From Alkalibacterium iburiense (lineage in GTDB: Bacteria > Bacillota > Bacilli > Lactobacillales > Carnobacteriaceae_A): a stretch of 35,160 nt of DNA. Made by a program: the position numbers and the translations under genes. The notes under the pieces were generated by a model. That model made no database searches. It saw only the letters and a program-made list of their open reading frames with translations, and was not told where the DNA came from. This document shows positions 1 through 7,764 of this stretch, one piece after another (positions within the stretch are counted from its first letter, which is position 1; every line of letters starts with the position of its first letter). The DNA is taken from assembly GCF_039521845.1 (NCBI RefSeq), contig NZ_BAAACW010000007.1:1-35160 (forward strand), given 5' to 3'.

Positions 1-110
1 CGATTCAATAATTGAACCGAAGACCCCTGCACATTTGGTTGTTTTACTTTGTTCAGTTTTCAAAGATCTAACTCTTTCTTTCAGTTGCTTCGTCATGAGG
101 CAACTTTTAT
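1..110 (-). other. Leader of a ribosomal RNA operon reading out of the left edge
   Basis: Read on the minus strand, this stretch carries the antitermination-type block ATCTTTGAAAACTGAACAAAG, which in Firmicutes typically lies in the 16S leader or rRNA spacers. A short hairpin (arms at 83-88 and 100-105) precedes it. Two strong promoters directly upstream point into it. No 16S sequence is reached before the window ends, so the rRNA gene itself is inferred. The whole interval from 1 to 319 holds this leader, the two promoters and a cre-like site, and no protein gene that I can see. Confidence 0.7.
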
Positions 111-139
111 ATAATATCATCTGTCTCATTATCTGTCAA
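111..139 (-). promoter_or_regulatory. rrn-type promoter P2
   Basis: The minus strand reads TTGACA (134-139), a 17-base spacer, then TATTAT (111-116). Together with the upstream copy it makes the tandem arrangement usual for rRNA operons. Confidence 0.8.
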
Positions 140-165
140 CACTTATTTTAAAATATTTTTTAAAG

Positions 166-180
166 TTGTAAGCGTTAACT
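166..180 (-). promoter_or_regulatory. cre-like site between the two rrn promoters
   Basis: The plus strand reads TTGTAAGCGTTAACT. It matches the catabolite-responsive-element consensus TGWAANCGNTNWCA at every fixed position except the last. It lies downstream of P1 and upstream of P2. CcpA binding is inferred from the sequence only. Confidence 0.4.
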
Positions 181-202
181 ACCTATCTACGACAGCTATT
201 TC

Positions 203-231
203 ATTATAGCTTAATGTAAATCCAATGTCAA
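203..231 (-). promoter_or_regulatory. rrn-type promoter P1
   Basis: The minus strand shows perfect consensus boxes, TTGACA (226-231) and TATAAT (203-208), separated by exactly 17 bases. The second promoter lies about 90 bases downstream, so the pair resembles the P1/P2 arrangement of rRNA operons. Confidence 0.85.
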
Positions 232-319
232 GATGAAACTATTTATTATTTGTTGCTCTACATTTCATTTAAATGTTTTGCAGCAACGAGATTAATAGTA
301 ACAGGATACTTTGACTTCG

Positions 320-850
320 TCAACTATTATTTTCAACTTTCCAATAAAATAAATTATAATCCTGTAAACCTTCCCCGTTATCATAGTCTTTTATAGTATT
401 ATAATAAGTAAAACCGTTTGATTTATAAAAGTGATTTAAATAATCATTTGTAGCAATACAGTCTAATCTCACTTCTTTTTTATTTGTTTCCATAGCTATT
501 AGTTTAACAGCTCGCAACAGTTCCTTTCCTAAATTTTTACCATGTGAGTCTTTTGCTAAAGCTATTCGATGTAAGTAGTAATAGTCTCTCGTGTCATCTT
601 TCATCCAAAGGTCTGTGTCCCAGTCTGTCTGCTGATCCCATAAAGCAAACGTTCCGATTACTTCATCTTCAATATATACTACATAGACTTCTTTTCTATT
701 TATAGCTTCCTCTATATTATGAACGTCTTCCCCTTTTAACAAGCCGGACCATTGCTCAGATCCTTTCTCACTTAACCAATACGCCGTCTGATATAGAATC
801 TCTTTTATCATTTTTGTATCTTCTAGTGTTGCTAACCTTACCGTACTCAT
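320..850 (-). CDS. GNAT family N-acetyltransferase
   Basis: This 176-residue protein has the size and order of a single GNAT domain, which transfers an acetyl group from acetyl-CoA to an amine. The acetyl-CoA-binding motif A follows the strand HRIALAK, with SHGKNLGKEL near residues 102-111. The C-terminal part NHFYKSNGFTYY (about residues 139-150) is the usual GNAT helix and final strand. The ATG at 850 has a GAGGGG ribosome binding site about ten bases upstream. The substrate cannot be told from sequence. It lies alone between the pgi terminator and the rRNA promoters, so it is probably transcribed by itself. Confidence 0.85.
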   Translation of the reverse strand: MSTVRLATLEDTKMIKEILYQTAYWLSEKGSEQWSGLLKGEDVHNIEEAINRKEVYVVYIEDEVIGTFALWDQQTDWDTDLWMKDDTRDYYYLHRIALAKDSHGKNLGKELLRAVKLIAMETNKKEVRLDCIATNDYLNHFYKSNGFTYYNTIKDYDNGEGLQDYNLFYWKVENNS

Positions 851-924
851 ATTGAATCAACCCCTCATTATCGTTTCATCATTATTTATAAACGTCTTTG
901 ATTATACTAAACTTAATTCAAAAT

Positions 925-963
925 AAAAACCATTCACTATAAGTTTAGAGTGAATGGTTTTTA
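925..963 (-). terminator. Terminator of the cvfD-pgi operon
   Basis: A 13-base perfect stem (926-938 with 949-961, core ACCATTCACT/AGTGAATGGT) sits just past the pgi stop codon. On the minus strand a T-rich tail follows. Confidence 0.85.
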
Positions 964-969
964 TCTGTT

Positions 970-2319
970 TTATAATCTCTCGTTTAGTTCTTCAGCTAAT
1001 TCTTCAAAACCAGGCTTTCCAAGTAGTGCAAACATATTTTTCTTATACGCTTCTACTCCAGGCTGATCGAATGGATTGACCCCGTTCATATAACCGGAAA
1101 CTGCTACTGCAATTTCAAAGAAATAGAATAGGTATCCTAATGTATAAGCAGATTTATCTGGAATAGTTAATACGAAGTTTGGAACGTCACCGTCTGTATG
1201 AGCGAGTAATGTCCCCTGGAAGGCTTTGGTATTAACAAAATCAATTTCTTTGCCTTCTAAATAGCCTAATCCGTCTAAGTCTTCATCTTCGGTAGGGATA
1301 GATAATGCTTTACTCGCTTTATCTACTTTAATCACTGTTTCAAATAGGTTACGTCTGCCTTCCTGAATATACTGTCCCAACGAGTGCAGATCAGTCGAGA
1401 AGTTGGCGCTTGAAGGGTAAATACCTTTTTGATCTTTTCCTTCAGATTCTCCAAATAATTGTTTCCACCATTCAGAAAAGTACTGTAAGCTTGGTTCATA
1501 GTTAATCAGAAGCTCGGTTACTTTCCCTTTTCTATATAAAATGTTTCGTAAAGCAGCATATTGATAAGCTAGGTTTTGAGAAAGGTCAGCACTTGAAAAA
1601 TCTTTTCTGGCCTGGTTAGCTCCCTGCATGAGCTGATCAACATCTCCGCCTCCAACAGCAATTGGAAGTAAGCCGACAGCTGTCAGCACTGAGAATCGTC
1701 CTCCAACATCATCTGGAATAACGAAAGTTTCATATCCTTCAGCATCTGCTAGAGTTTTTAAGGCCCCTTTTTCTTTATCTGTCGTAGCATAAATTCTGGT
1801 TTTTGCTTCTTCTTCACCGTACTTATCGATTAGCAACTTTTTAAATACGCGGAATGCAATGGCTGGTTCCGTTGTAGTTCCAGATTTAGAAATAATATTT
1901 ACTGAGAAATCTTTATCTCCAATTGTTTCAATTAAATCAGATAAATAGGTTGAACTTATGTTGTTCCCCGCAAAGAAAATTTGTGGTGTCTTTCTCTGTT
2001 CACTACTTAACTCATTATAGAAAGAATGATTGAGAAAATCCAAAGCTGCTTTAGCTCCTAAATACGATCCACCTATCCCAATGACAACGAGTGCCTCAGA
2101 GTTAGTTTGGATTCTGTCGGCTGCCTGTTTTATACGAGCAAACTCGTCTTTATCGTAGTTTTCAGGTAAATCGACCCATCCTAAGAATTCACTTCCAGGT
2201 CCTGTTTGTTCTCTTAATAACGTGTCTGCAGCTGTCACTTGAGGCTGCATATAGTTTAACTCGTCTTCTTTAATAAACTGGTTTACTACTTTTGAATAAT
2301 CAAATGTTAAGTGTGTCAT
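970..2319 (-). CDS. pgi: Glucose-6-phosphate isomerase
   Basis: Interconverts glucose 6-phosphate and fructose 6-phosphate in the cytoplasm. At 449 residues it matches the short Firmicute form. Phosphate-binding motifs are visible at GIGGSYLGAK (81-90) and SKSGTT (144-149). The family signatures are DVGGRFS (204-210) and NPFDQPGVEAYK (415-426). E291 in GESEGK, H312 and K426 correspond to the catalytic acid-base residues of the family. The ATG at 2319 follows a GGAGG site. It is the last gene of an operon with the Nudix-like gene and cvfD, and a strong hairpin follows the stop. The cvfD-pgi neighbourhood is common in Lactobacillales. Confidence 0.98.
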   Translation of the reverse strand: MTHLTFDYSKVVNQFIKEDELNYMQPQVTAADTLLREQTGPGSEFLGWVDLPENYDKDEFARIKQAADRIQTNSEALVVIGIGGSYLGAKAALDFLNHSFYNELSSEQRKTPQIFFAGNNISSTYLSDLIETIGDKDFSVNIISKSGTTTEPAIAFRVFKKLLIDKYGEEEAKTRIYATTDKEKGALKTLADAEGYETFVIPDDVGGRFSVLTAVGLLPIAVGGGDVDQLMQGANQARKDFSSADLSQNLAYQYAALRNILYRKGKVTELLINYEPSLQYFSEWWKQLFGESEGKDQKGIYPSSANFSTDLHSLGQYIQEGRRNLFETVIKVDKASKALSIPTEDEDLDGLGYLEGKEIDFVNTKAFQGTLLAHTDGDVPNFVLTIPDKSAYTLGYLFYFFEIAVAVSGYMNGVNPFDQPGVEAYKKNMFALLGKPGFEELAEELNERL

Positions 2320-2372
2320 TGTATCATTCCTCCGTAATCATAAGTGATGTGTATTTTTTATTGCTAAGTGTA

Positions 2373-2762
2373 TTAAATAAGTAAAAACTGAGGTACCCCA
2401 GATATTTTCCATTGCTCTAAAGTAGAGACGATGTTTTCCGAATGTGCCCATGACAATTCGCTATCTTCTGGTAGTAAGTCGTGTGGTAAAGTATCCACGT
2501 TGTCATATGAAAAAACAAACAGTGGGATTCTATGATTATCAACTATGGCATTCGTCAGTTCACTGAGTTCTAATTTTTCAATATCTAGATGAACAATTTC
2601 TTTTAACCGATTAATGACGCAGGCTAAACCTGTTTTCTTCGGTTCAGCAACTGTTGCAGGAAAAGAGAATCCTTCTTTTTCTTTTTTTACTAGAAAAACA
2701 TATCTTCCATCTTTATCTTGTGCTAGTATCGTGCATGCTACATAGTGGTTTTCTTTTATCAA
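2373..2762 (-). CDS. Small Nudix-like protein lacking an intact Nudix box
   Basis: This 129-residue protein begins like a Nudix hydrolase: two strands (YVACTILAQD and YVFLVKKEKE), then a short helix. Where the catalytic box GX5EX7REUXEEXGU should lie it has KKTGLACVINRLKEIV (about 42-57), without the REXXEE metal ligands. It is therefore probably a non-catalytic relative with a binding or structural role; that is inference. The start is TTG at 2762, preceded by GAAAGGTG. It sits 49 bases after cvfD and 53 bases before pgi on the same strand, so all three are likely co-transcribed. Another fold is possible. Confidence 0.65.
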   Translation of the reverse strand: MIKENHYVACTILAQDKDGRYVFLVKKEKEGFSFPATVAEPKKTGLACVINRLKEIVHLDIEKLELSELTNAIVDNHRIPLFVFSYDNVDTLPHDLLPEDSELSWAHSENIVSTLEQWKISGVPQFLLI

Positions 2763-2811
2763 TCTTCAAACACCTTTCTCAGACTGCTCTTTATAAACGA
2801 TGTACACCCAA

Positions 2812-3201
2812 TCAATCTATGTTATTATGCTTCATTGCTTCAATTTCCTTCAACGCCTGATCGACCCATTTCGGCATTTTTTTATCAATAGACTTAAAGC
2901 CCACGCCTGTTTTTTTTCCATACCTGGATATATTACGTCTGTTTGCAAAAGGATGATATTTAGGCTTTTGTAGGCTTCTCAAAGACAAGCTGATTTTTTT
3001 TGAATATTCATCAATATCCATTATCACTACTTCAACCTCATCGCCCTTATTGACCACATCGGTAATGTTTTTTATATATCCGTGTTTTAATTCAGAAATA
3101 TGGATTAAACCTTGTGTCTCTTCATCTATTGAAACAAACACTCCATAAGGTTGGATACCTGTGACTTTCCCTCTTACCTTTTGTCCAATTTTGTACACCA
3201 T
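2812..3201 (-). CDS. cvfD: S1-domain RNA-binding regulator, CvfD/YugI (GSP13) family
   Basis: Residues 1-76 form one S1 domain: KIGQKVRGKVTGIQPYGVFV, then GLIHISELKHGY, and MDIDEYSKKISLSL at its end. The remaining 50 residues are basic (HPFANRRNISRYGKK), as in the CvfD and general-stress-protein-13 family. Members of that family bind RNA and ribosomes and act after transcription. The 129-residue length is normal. The ATG at 3201 follows a GGAGAGGGG site. It is the first gene of the cvfD - Nudix-like - pgi operon, and an extended -10 promoter lies about 50 bases upstream. Confidence 0.9.
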   Translation of the reverse strand: MVYKIGQKVRGKVTGIQPYGVFVSIDEETQGLIHISELKHGYIKNITDVVNKGDEVEVVIMDIDEYSKKISLSLRSLQKPKYHPFANRRNISRYGKKTGVGFKSIDKKMPKWVDQALKEIEAMKHNNID

Positions 3202-3248
3202 GAATTCCCCTCTCCGTCATCATGGTTCAATTAAAATCATCATTAGTT

Positions 3249-3277
3249 AGTATAGCATGAAAAAAAGACTTTTGGAA
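3249..3277 (-). promoter_or_regulatory. Promoter of the cvfD-pgi operon
   Basis: The minus strand reads TTGGAA-like box TTCCAA (3272-3277), a 17-base spacer, then TATACT (3249-3254). The -10 is preceded by TGC, giving an extended -10. Confidence 0.5.
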
Positions 3278-3299
3278 ACACCTCTTTTTCTGGTAACGC

Positions 3300-3328
3300 T
3301 TGCTTTCAAAAGGATTTTTAACGATACT
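3300..3328 (+). promoter_or_regulatory. Candidate promoter of the MalY/PatB-type gene
   Basis: TTGCTT (3300-3305), 17 bases, then GATACT (3323-3328). It lies 37 bases before the chosen ATG at 3365, inside the upstream extension of the open frame, which favours the later start. Confidence 0.45.
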
Positions 3329-3364
3329 AAAAGAAACAGTGAATCTATAAGTAGGAGAGATAAT

Positions 3365-4534
3365 ATGGACTTCAATAAAGAAATAGAACGTAGAAATACA
3401 GGAAGTGTGAAATGGGACATGTTGGAAGAGATGTTTGGGGATAAGAACGTCCTACCGATGTGGGTAGCTGACATGGATTTTGATAATGCTCCTGAAATAA
3501 AACAAGCCGTTAAGCGTATAATTGATACAGAAATATTAGGTTATACCTTTCCACAGACTTCTTTATATCATTCTATAATAGAGTGGCAGAAAGAAAGGCA
3601 TCATATGGACGTGTCAAAAGAAGACATCCTTTTTTCTCCAGGTGTGCTTTCTTCTATAGCGGTTATTATACAGGCCCTAACGAAAGAAGGAGATGGCGTA
3701 CTTATTCATGATCCGGTCTATACCCCTTTTTCGATTGTTGTCGAAAATAATAACCGCAGGGTTTACCGTAGTGAATTGACTATTGAAGATAATCTATACA
3801 AAATGGATTTTAAGGATATAGAAGACCAGATGAGAAAGCACTCTATTTCGTTATTTTTACTGAGCAATCCTCACAATCCTGGCGGACGCGTCTGGTCTAG
3901 AGAAGAACTGCAGAGATTAACCGAGTTATGTCAACGCTATGGCGTGATATTGATTAGCGATGAAATTCACAGTGATTTAGTCTATACAGACTACACGTGT
4001 GTATCTCCCGTTACTTTGGATCAATCCTTTAAAGATGTAGTCATTACTCTGCATTCGGCAACCAAAACTTTTAATATAGCCGGTGTCAAAGCATCCTTTA
4101 TGGTTATTTATAATGAGGAACTTAGAAGTAAGGTGGTTCATATACAAGAACAAACCGATTTATCTTCAGTAAACAGCTTTGGATTAGCTGCCACAGAAGC
4201 TGCATTTTCTCATTCTCGTGATTGGCATGAAGCTTTAATGAACCAGCTTAAAAAGAACAGACAAACAGTTCTTGATTTCTTTCGTACTGCTCTACCCGAA
4301 GTGCCTTTTATGGTTCCACAGGCCACGTACTTGTTCTGGTTCGATGCCTCTTCACTTGATATAGAAGAAACTAAACTGAAAGAAACCTTTGCGGATGTAG
4401 GAAAAGTCGCTTTGAACGATGGTATTAGCTACGGTCTGGCTGGTGGTTCGTTCATGCGGTTAAATTTTGCCGTGCCTGAACCTATGCTTGAAGAAGGCCT
4501 AAATAGAATCAAACATGTCTTCGATACGTTGTAA
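3365..4534 (+). CDS. MalY/PatB family pyridoxal-phosphate-dependent C-S lyase or aminotransferase
   Basis: This is a 389-residue class I/II aminotransferase-fold enzyme of the MalY/PatB group, whose members cleave cystathionine or cysteine conjugates. The PLP lysine is K234 in SATKTFNIAG. SNPHNPGGRVW (167-177) and SDEIHSDL (198-205) are the family's cofactor-binding stretches. The N-terminal signature LPMWVADMDFD (30-40) is also typical of the group. The open frame extends 36 codons upstream, but only the ATG at 3365 has a ribosome binding site (GTAGGAGAG), and a promoter lies within the extension. It is monocistronic and converges on the fructokinase gene. The exact substrate is uncertain. 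Confidence 0.92.
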   Translation: MDFNKEIERRNTGSVKWDMLEEMFGDKNVLPMWVADMDFDNAPEIKQAVKRIIDTEILGYTFPQTSLYHSIIEWQKERHHMDVSKEDILFSPGVLSSIAVIIQALTKEGDGVLIHDPVYTPFSIVVENNNRRVYRSELTIEDNLYKMDFKDIEDQMRKHSISLFLLSNPHNPGGRVWSREELQRLTELCQRYGVILISDEIHSDLVYTDYTCVSPVTLDQSFKDVVITLHSATKTFNIAGVKASFMVIYNEELRSKVVHIQEQTDLSSVNSFGLAATEAAFSHSRDWHEALMNQLKKNRQTVLDFFRTALPEVPFMVPQATYLFWFDASSLDIEETKLKETFADVGKVALNDGISYGLAGGSFMRLNFAVPEPMLEEGLNRIKHVFDTL

Positions 4535-4570
4535 AAAAGAGTTGCCTTCTCTTGGAGAGGCAACTCTTTT
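4535..4570. terminator. Bidirectional terminator between convergent genes
   Basis: A 13-base perfect stem (4535-4547 with 4558-4570, core GAGTTGCCT/AGGCAACTC) has A-rich and T-rich flanks on both sides. It serves the MalY/PatB-type gene and the ROK kinase gene. Confidence 0.9.
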
Positions 4571-4574
4571 AATC

Positions 4575-5429
4575 TTATAATTCTTCAAGGGCAAGTAACA
4601 AGCACCCTGTAACGCCCGCATCGTCTCCTAATTCAGGTGATACAATATACTCTTCTAAGTCAGGAGTAGAGACATAATCATTTAACAACGCAGCGAATTT
4701 TTCTCTAATCATTGGCAACAATTGCTTTTGCTTCATGACTCCCCCGCCAAGAATAATTTTCTCAGGGCTTAATGTAAGAGTGTAGCTGACTAATGCTTGA
4801 GCTAGATAATACGCTTCTATATCCCATGCTTCTGAATCTTCTGGGAGGTCTTGAGCTTTTTTATTGTATCTCTGCTCAATTGCCGGTCCAGCCGCCAATC
4901 CTTCCAAACAGTCTTTGTGATAAGGACAAAAACCTTCAAAGGTATCTTTTTCATGTCTTCTTACAAGTATGTGGCCTACTTCTGGATGCCCAAAGCCTTC
5001 CAGCACTTTGCCGTTGACTACGGCACCGCCACCTATTCCAGTTCCCACTGTCAAATACAGACATGAATCATTTTCTAATGCTGCTCCTTTAGTCAATTCT
5101 CCTAATGCCGCAGCATTCACATCCGTAGTCCAACCCACGGGTATAGAGTACCGCTCCTTTATGGCTCCAATAAAATCAGTGTGTTTCCACGCTGTTTTAG
5201 GAGTAGAGGTAATATACCCATACGTATCCGATTCAGGATTGATATCTATGGGACCAAAAGAACCGATACCTATAGCATCTAATGTATATTCATCAAAGAA
5301 ATCAAACACTTTTGAAAATGTTTCTTCAGGAGTTGTGGTGGGTATAGATATTTTATTAATATTATTTAAGTCATTATCACTGACAGCACAGACAAATTTT
5401 GTGCCCCCTGCTTCAATAGCTCCTAACAT
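4575..5429 (-). CDS. scrK: ROK family fructokinase
   Basis: Phosphorylates a sugar, most likely fructose, with ATP in the cytoplasm. The 284-residue protein has the ATP-binding start AIEAGGTKF (4-12), a catalytic aspartate D103 in DVNAAALGE, and the phosphate loop TVGTGIGGG (127-135). H153, C168, H171 and C174 form the zinc-binding set characteristic of ROK kinases. The overall pattern matches the ScrK/GmuE-type fructokinases more than glucokinases. The ATG at 5429 follows AAGGAGAG. It lies 45 bases after the cyclophilin gene on the same strand and is probably co-transcribed. Its product feeds the step catalysed by Pgi, encoded 3 kb away. Confidence 0.88.
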   Translation of the reverse strand: MLGAIEAGGTKFVCAVSDNDLNNINKISIPTTTPEETFSKVFDFFDEYTLDAIGIGSFGPIDINPESDTYGYITSTPKTAWKHTDFIGAIKERYSIPVGWTTDVNAAALGELTKGAALENDSCLYLTVGTGIGGGAVVNGKVLEGFGHPEVGHILVRRHEKDTFEGFCPYHKDCLEGLAAGPAIEQRYNKKAQDLPEDSEAWDIEAYYLAQALVSYTLTLSPEKIILGGGVMKQKQLLPMIREKFAALLNDYVSTPDLEEYIVSPELGDDAGVTGCLLLALEEL

Positions 5430-5474
5430 ATGGACTCTCCTTGTCTCAATATTATCTTCTATTAGAATGGTAGA

Positions 5475-6068
5475 TTACTGGTCAATAATCGTCACACTTT
5501 TAATCGTGACATCTTCGTTCGGTTTGTCCATAGCATTTCTTTCTACATTTTGAATCGTATCAGCTACTTCATACCCTTCTACTACGTGACCGAAAACAGT
5601 GTGTTTCTGATCAAGCCAAGGCGTTCCGCCGTTTTTCTTATACGCATCGATAATTTCATTAAGAAAGCCTGCCTCTTCTAGTTGTGAAACCATCTGCTCA
5701 GGCAGATCGCTCATGGTTACGATGAAAAACTGGCTAGTGTTCGTATTTGGTCCAGCATTTGCCATGGAAAGAGCCCCATTTAAGTTAAATAGATTCGGTG
5801 AAAATTCATCTTCAAAGGATCCGCCGAAGAAACTGTCTCCTCCCATTCCACTACCCGTTGGATCTCCTCCTTGAATCATAAAGTTAGGAATAACTCTATG
5901 GAAGATAACTCCATCGTAATAGTTTTTTTCTGCTAGTCCAATAAAGTTCTCAACGGTTTTAGGAGCTAATTCTGGAAAAAGCTGGACCGTAATGGTACCT
6001 TTTGTCGTTTCAATGACTGCTTTTGGTCCTTTAGCAGTGTCAAGATTTAATTGTGGAAATTCATTCAT
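5475..6068 (-). CDS. Cyclophilin-type peptidyl-prolyl cis-trans isomerase
   Basis: Catalyses cis-trans isomerisation of proline peptide bonds. The 197-residue protein is a single cyclophilin domain: the core FHRVIPNFMIQGGDPTGSG (about 56-74), NGALSMANAGPNTNTSQFF (about 96-114) and the C-terminal TVFGHVVEGYEV. R57, Q65 and the FF pair near the active site are preserved. No signal peptide or lipobox is seen, so it acts in the cytoplasm. The ATG at 6068 follows GGAGGG. A TTGGAA/TACACT promoter lies upstream, and fructokinase follows downstream. Confidence 0.96.
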   Translation of the reverse strand: MNEFPQLNLDTAKGPKAVIETTKGTITVQLFPELAPKTVENFIGLAEKNYYDGVIFHRVIPNFMIQGGDPTGSGMGGDSFFGGSFEDEFSPNLFNLNGALSMANAGPNTNTSQFFIVTMSDLPEQMVSQLEEAGFLNEIIDAYKKNGGTPWLDQKHTVFGHVVEGYEVADTIQNVERNAMDKPNEDVTIKSVTIIDQ

Positions 6069-6099
6069 CTTATTCCCTCCTATTTCATAATATGTCTTA

Positions 6100-6128
6100 A
6101 GTGTACCCTAGATGCTTCTTTTTTCCAA
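6100..6128 (-). promoter_or_regulatory. Promoter of the cyclophilin-fructokinase operon
   Basis: The minus strand reads TTGGAA (6123-6128), 17 bases, then TACACT (6100-6105), 32 bases before the start codon. Confidence 0.5.
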
Positions 6129-6141
6129 TATGTTTTCATTT

Positions 6142-6170
6142 TTGTAAACAAATATCTCATTATTCATACT
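6142..6170 (+). promoter_or_regulatory. Candidate promoter of the yuiD-like gene
   Basis: TTGTAA (6142-6147), 17 bases, then CATACT (6165-6170), divergent from the cyclophilin promoter. Confidence 0.4.
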
Positions 6171-6223
6171 GTTTCGTGTTATTATTAATAATAGCTTTAA
6201 AATTTATATAAGGAAGTATCTAC

Positions 6224-6706
6224 ATGAGTTTATTGAACAATTATCCTTTAATAGCTGCCTTATCCGCTATTATTATTTCTCAAATAATTAAAGTGCCTGT
6301 TGCATTATTACTCAAAAGGCCAAGTTCCATAGCACTGGCTACGTCCACTGGAGGGATGCCTAGTTCTCATTCCGCCGGAGTGACCGCTTTAATAACAAGC
6401 TTGCTCATAGAGTACGGAATAGAGTCCCCTTATGTTGCGATTGCTATCACTTTTGGTATGATTGTAATGTTCGATTCAATGGGGGTCAGACGTCAAAGTG
6501 GGGAGCATGGCATACTAATCAATGAATTGCTCTCCGACTTCGAAAACTTAAGAAAGACGTTTACCCACTATACCCGTGATGAAATAAATGCGATGCATGA
6601 AGAAGAACGTCAATCTAGAGAATACTTAGGCCATAAACCAATTGAAGTTTTCTTTGGAATTATTTCAGGCATCATCATAGCATTAATTATAGGGACGCTT
6701 TATTAA
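6224..6706 (+). CDS. Divergent PAP2 family membrane protein (YuiD-like, DUF212)
   Basis: This 160-residue membrane protein belongs to the divergent PAP2 group (YuiD in Bacillus). Recognisable parts are TGGMPSSHSAG (about 42-52), which resembles the phosphatase PSSH motif, then MFDSMGVRRQSGEHG (about 84-98). Hydrophobic segments sit at the N-terminus, around 50-85 and at the C-terminus (FFGIISGIIIALIIGTLY). A phosphatase role on a membrane or isoprenoid phosphate is suggested by the motif but not shown for this family. The ATG at 6224 follows AAGGAAG. It begins a rightward series with ferredoxin-NADP+ reductase and PgpA. Confidence 0.88.
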   Translation: MSLLNNYPLIAALSAIIISQIIKVPVALLLKRPSSIALATSTGGMPSSHSAGVTALITSLLIEYGIESPYVAIAITFGMIVMFDSMGVRRQSGEHGILINELLSDFENLRKTFTHYTRDEINAMHEEERQSREYLGHKPIEVFFGIISGIIIALIIGTLY

Positions 6707-6743
6707 TATCTAATTGTACGACTATGTGATGGAGGGTTATTGA

Positions 6744-7742
6744 GTGACAGTTTCAGAAGAGTTATATGATATTACCATAATTGGTGGAGGACCAGTAGGC
6801 ATGTTTGCCGCTTTTTACGCGGGTATGAGAAATGCTAAAACAAAATTAATTGAGTCTCTTCCAGTGCTTGGCGGGCAAGTTGCTCTCCTTTATCCCGAGA
6901 AAACATTATATGATGTTGGGGGCTATGCTGGTGTCACTGGAAAAGAACTGGTTTCTCAACTAACTGCTCAAATGGAGCACTTCGAACAAACCGTTTGTCT
7001 AGAAGAAGAAGTCCAGCAAATAGAAAAATTGGATGACTATTATTTCCGCTTGACAACTTCAAAAGGTGTCCATTATTCAAAAACGATAATTATCACGACT
7101 GGACAAGGATCATTCCAGCCAAGAAAACTATCCTTACCCAAAGCCGAAGAGTTCGAAGAAAAAAATTTGCATTACATTGTAAAAAATCTGGATTTGTATA
7201 AAGACAAAACTGTTGTTATCTGTGGCGGAGGAGATACAGCAGTTGACTGGGCATTGACACTCGAATCCATCGCTAAGAAAGTGTATTTAGTTCACCGCCG
7301 AGATCGCTTCAGAGCGCATGAGGGTTCCGTTGAATTGTTGAAGTCTTCAAGTGTCGATATCCTTACTCCCTTTGTTCCCTCCAGCATAAGTGGGGATGAA
7401 CAGTTAGATTCGGTCACATTCAAAGAGACGCGTGGAGAAAAAACTCAAACCTTAGATGTGGATTATTTTATTGTCAATTACGGTTTTGTTTCTTCATTAG
7501 GACCGATTAAAGACTGGGAGTTAAATCTGGACAAGTCTGATATAGTTGTCAATAGTAAGATGGAAACCTCTATAGAAGGAATTTATGCAGCTGGGGACGG
7601 GGTTACCTTCGATGGAAAATTGAAACTGATAGCCACTGGTTTTGGTGAAGCCCCTACCGCTGTCAATCATGCGGTTCATTCCATCTACCCTAAAGAACAC
7701 ACCCAGCCTATTCAAAGCACTAAGTTAACATTTGAAGATTAA
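6744..7742 (+). CDS. Ferredoxin/flavodoxin-NADP+ reductase, thioredoxin-reductase-like (YumC type)
   Basis: Transfers electrons between NADPH and ferredoxin or flavodoxin through FAD. The 332-residue protein has the FAD-binding start IIGGGPVGMFAAFYAG (about 11-26) and the NADPH site VICGGGDTAVDWAL (about 153-166). GIYAAGD near 275 is the second FAD contact. It lacks the CxxC redox pair of true thioredoxin reductases, which places it in the YumC-type group. The start is GTG at 6744 with a GGAGGG site. It lies 37 bases after the yuiD-like gene and 22 bases before the pgpA-like gene. Confidence 0.95.
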   Translation: MTVSEELYDITIIGGGPVGMFAAFYAGMRNAKTKLIESLPVLGGQVALLYPEKTLYDVGGYAGVTGKELVSQLTAQMEHFEQTVCLEEEVQQIEKLDDYYFRLTTSKGVHYSKTIIITTGQGSFQPRKLSLPKAEEFEEKNLHYIVKNLDLYKDKTVVICGGGDTAVDWALTLESIAKKVYLVHRRDRFRAHEGSVELLKSSSVDILTPFVPSSISGDEQLDSVTFKETRGEKTQTLDVDYFIVNYGFVSSLGPIKDWELNLDKSDIVVNSKMETSIEGIYAAGDGVTFDGKLKLIATGFGEAPTAVNHAVHSIYPKEHTQPIQSTKLTFED

Positions 7743-7764
7743 ATACGAGAAGGAGGAGATTCAC

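Noticed and set aside
3257..3364. 36-codon N-terminal extension of the MalY/PatB-type protein
   Set aside because: It has no ribosome binding site at its ATG, a promoter lies within it, and the ATG at 3365 has a good site.
4793..5553. Rightward open frames opposite the fructokinase and cyclophilin genes
   Set aside because: They are antisense shadows of well-recognised genes, with no binding sites or family features.
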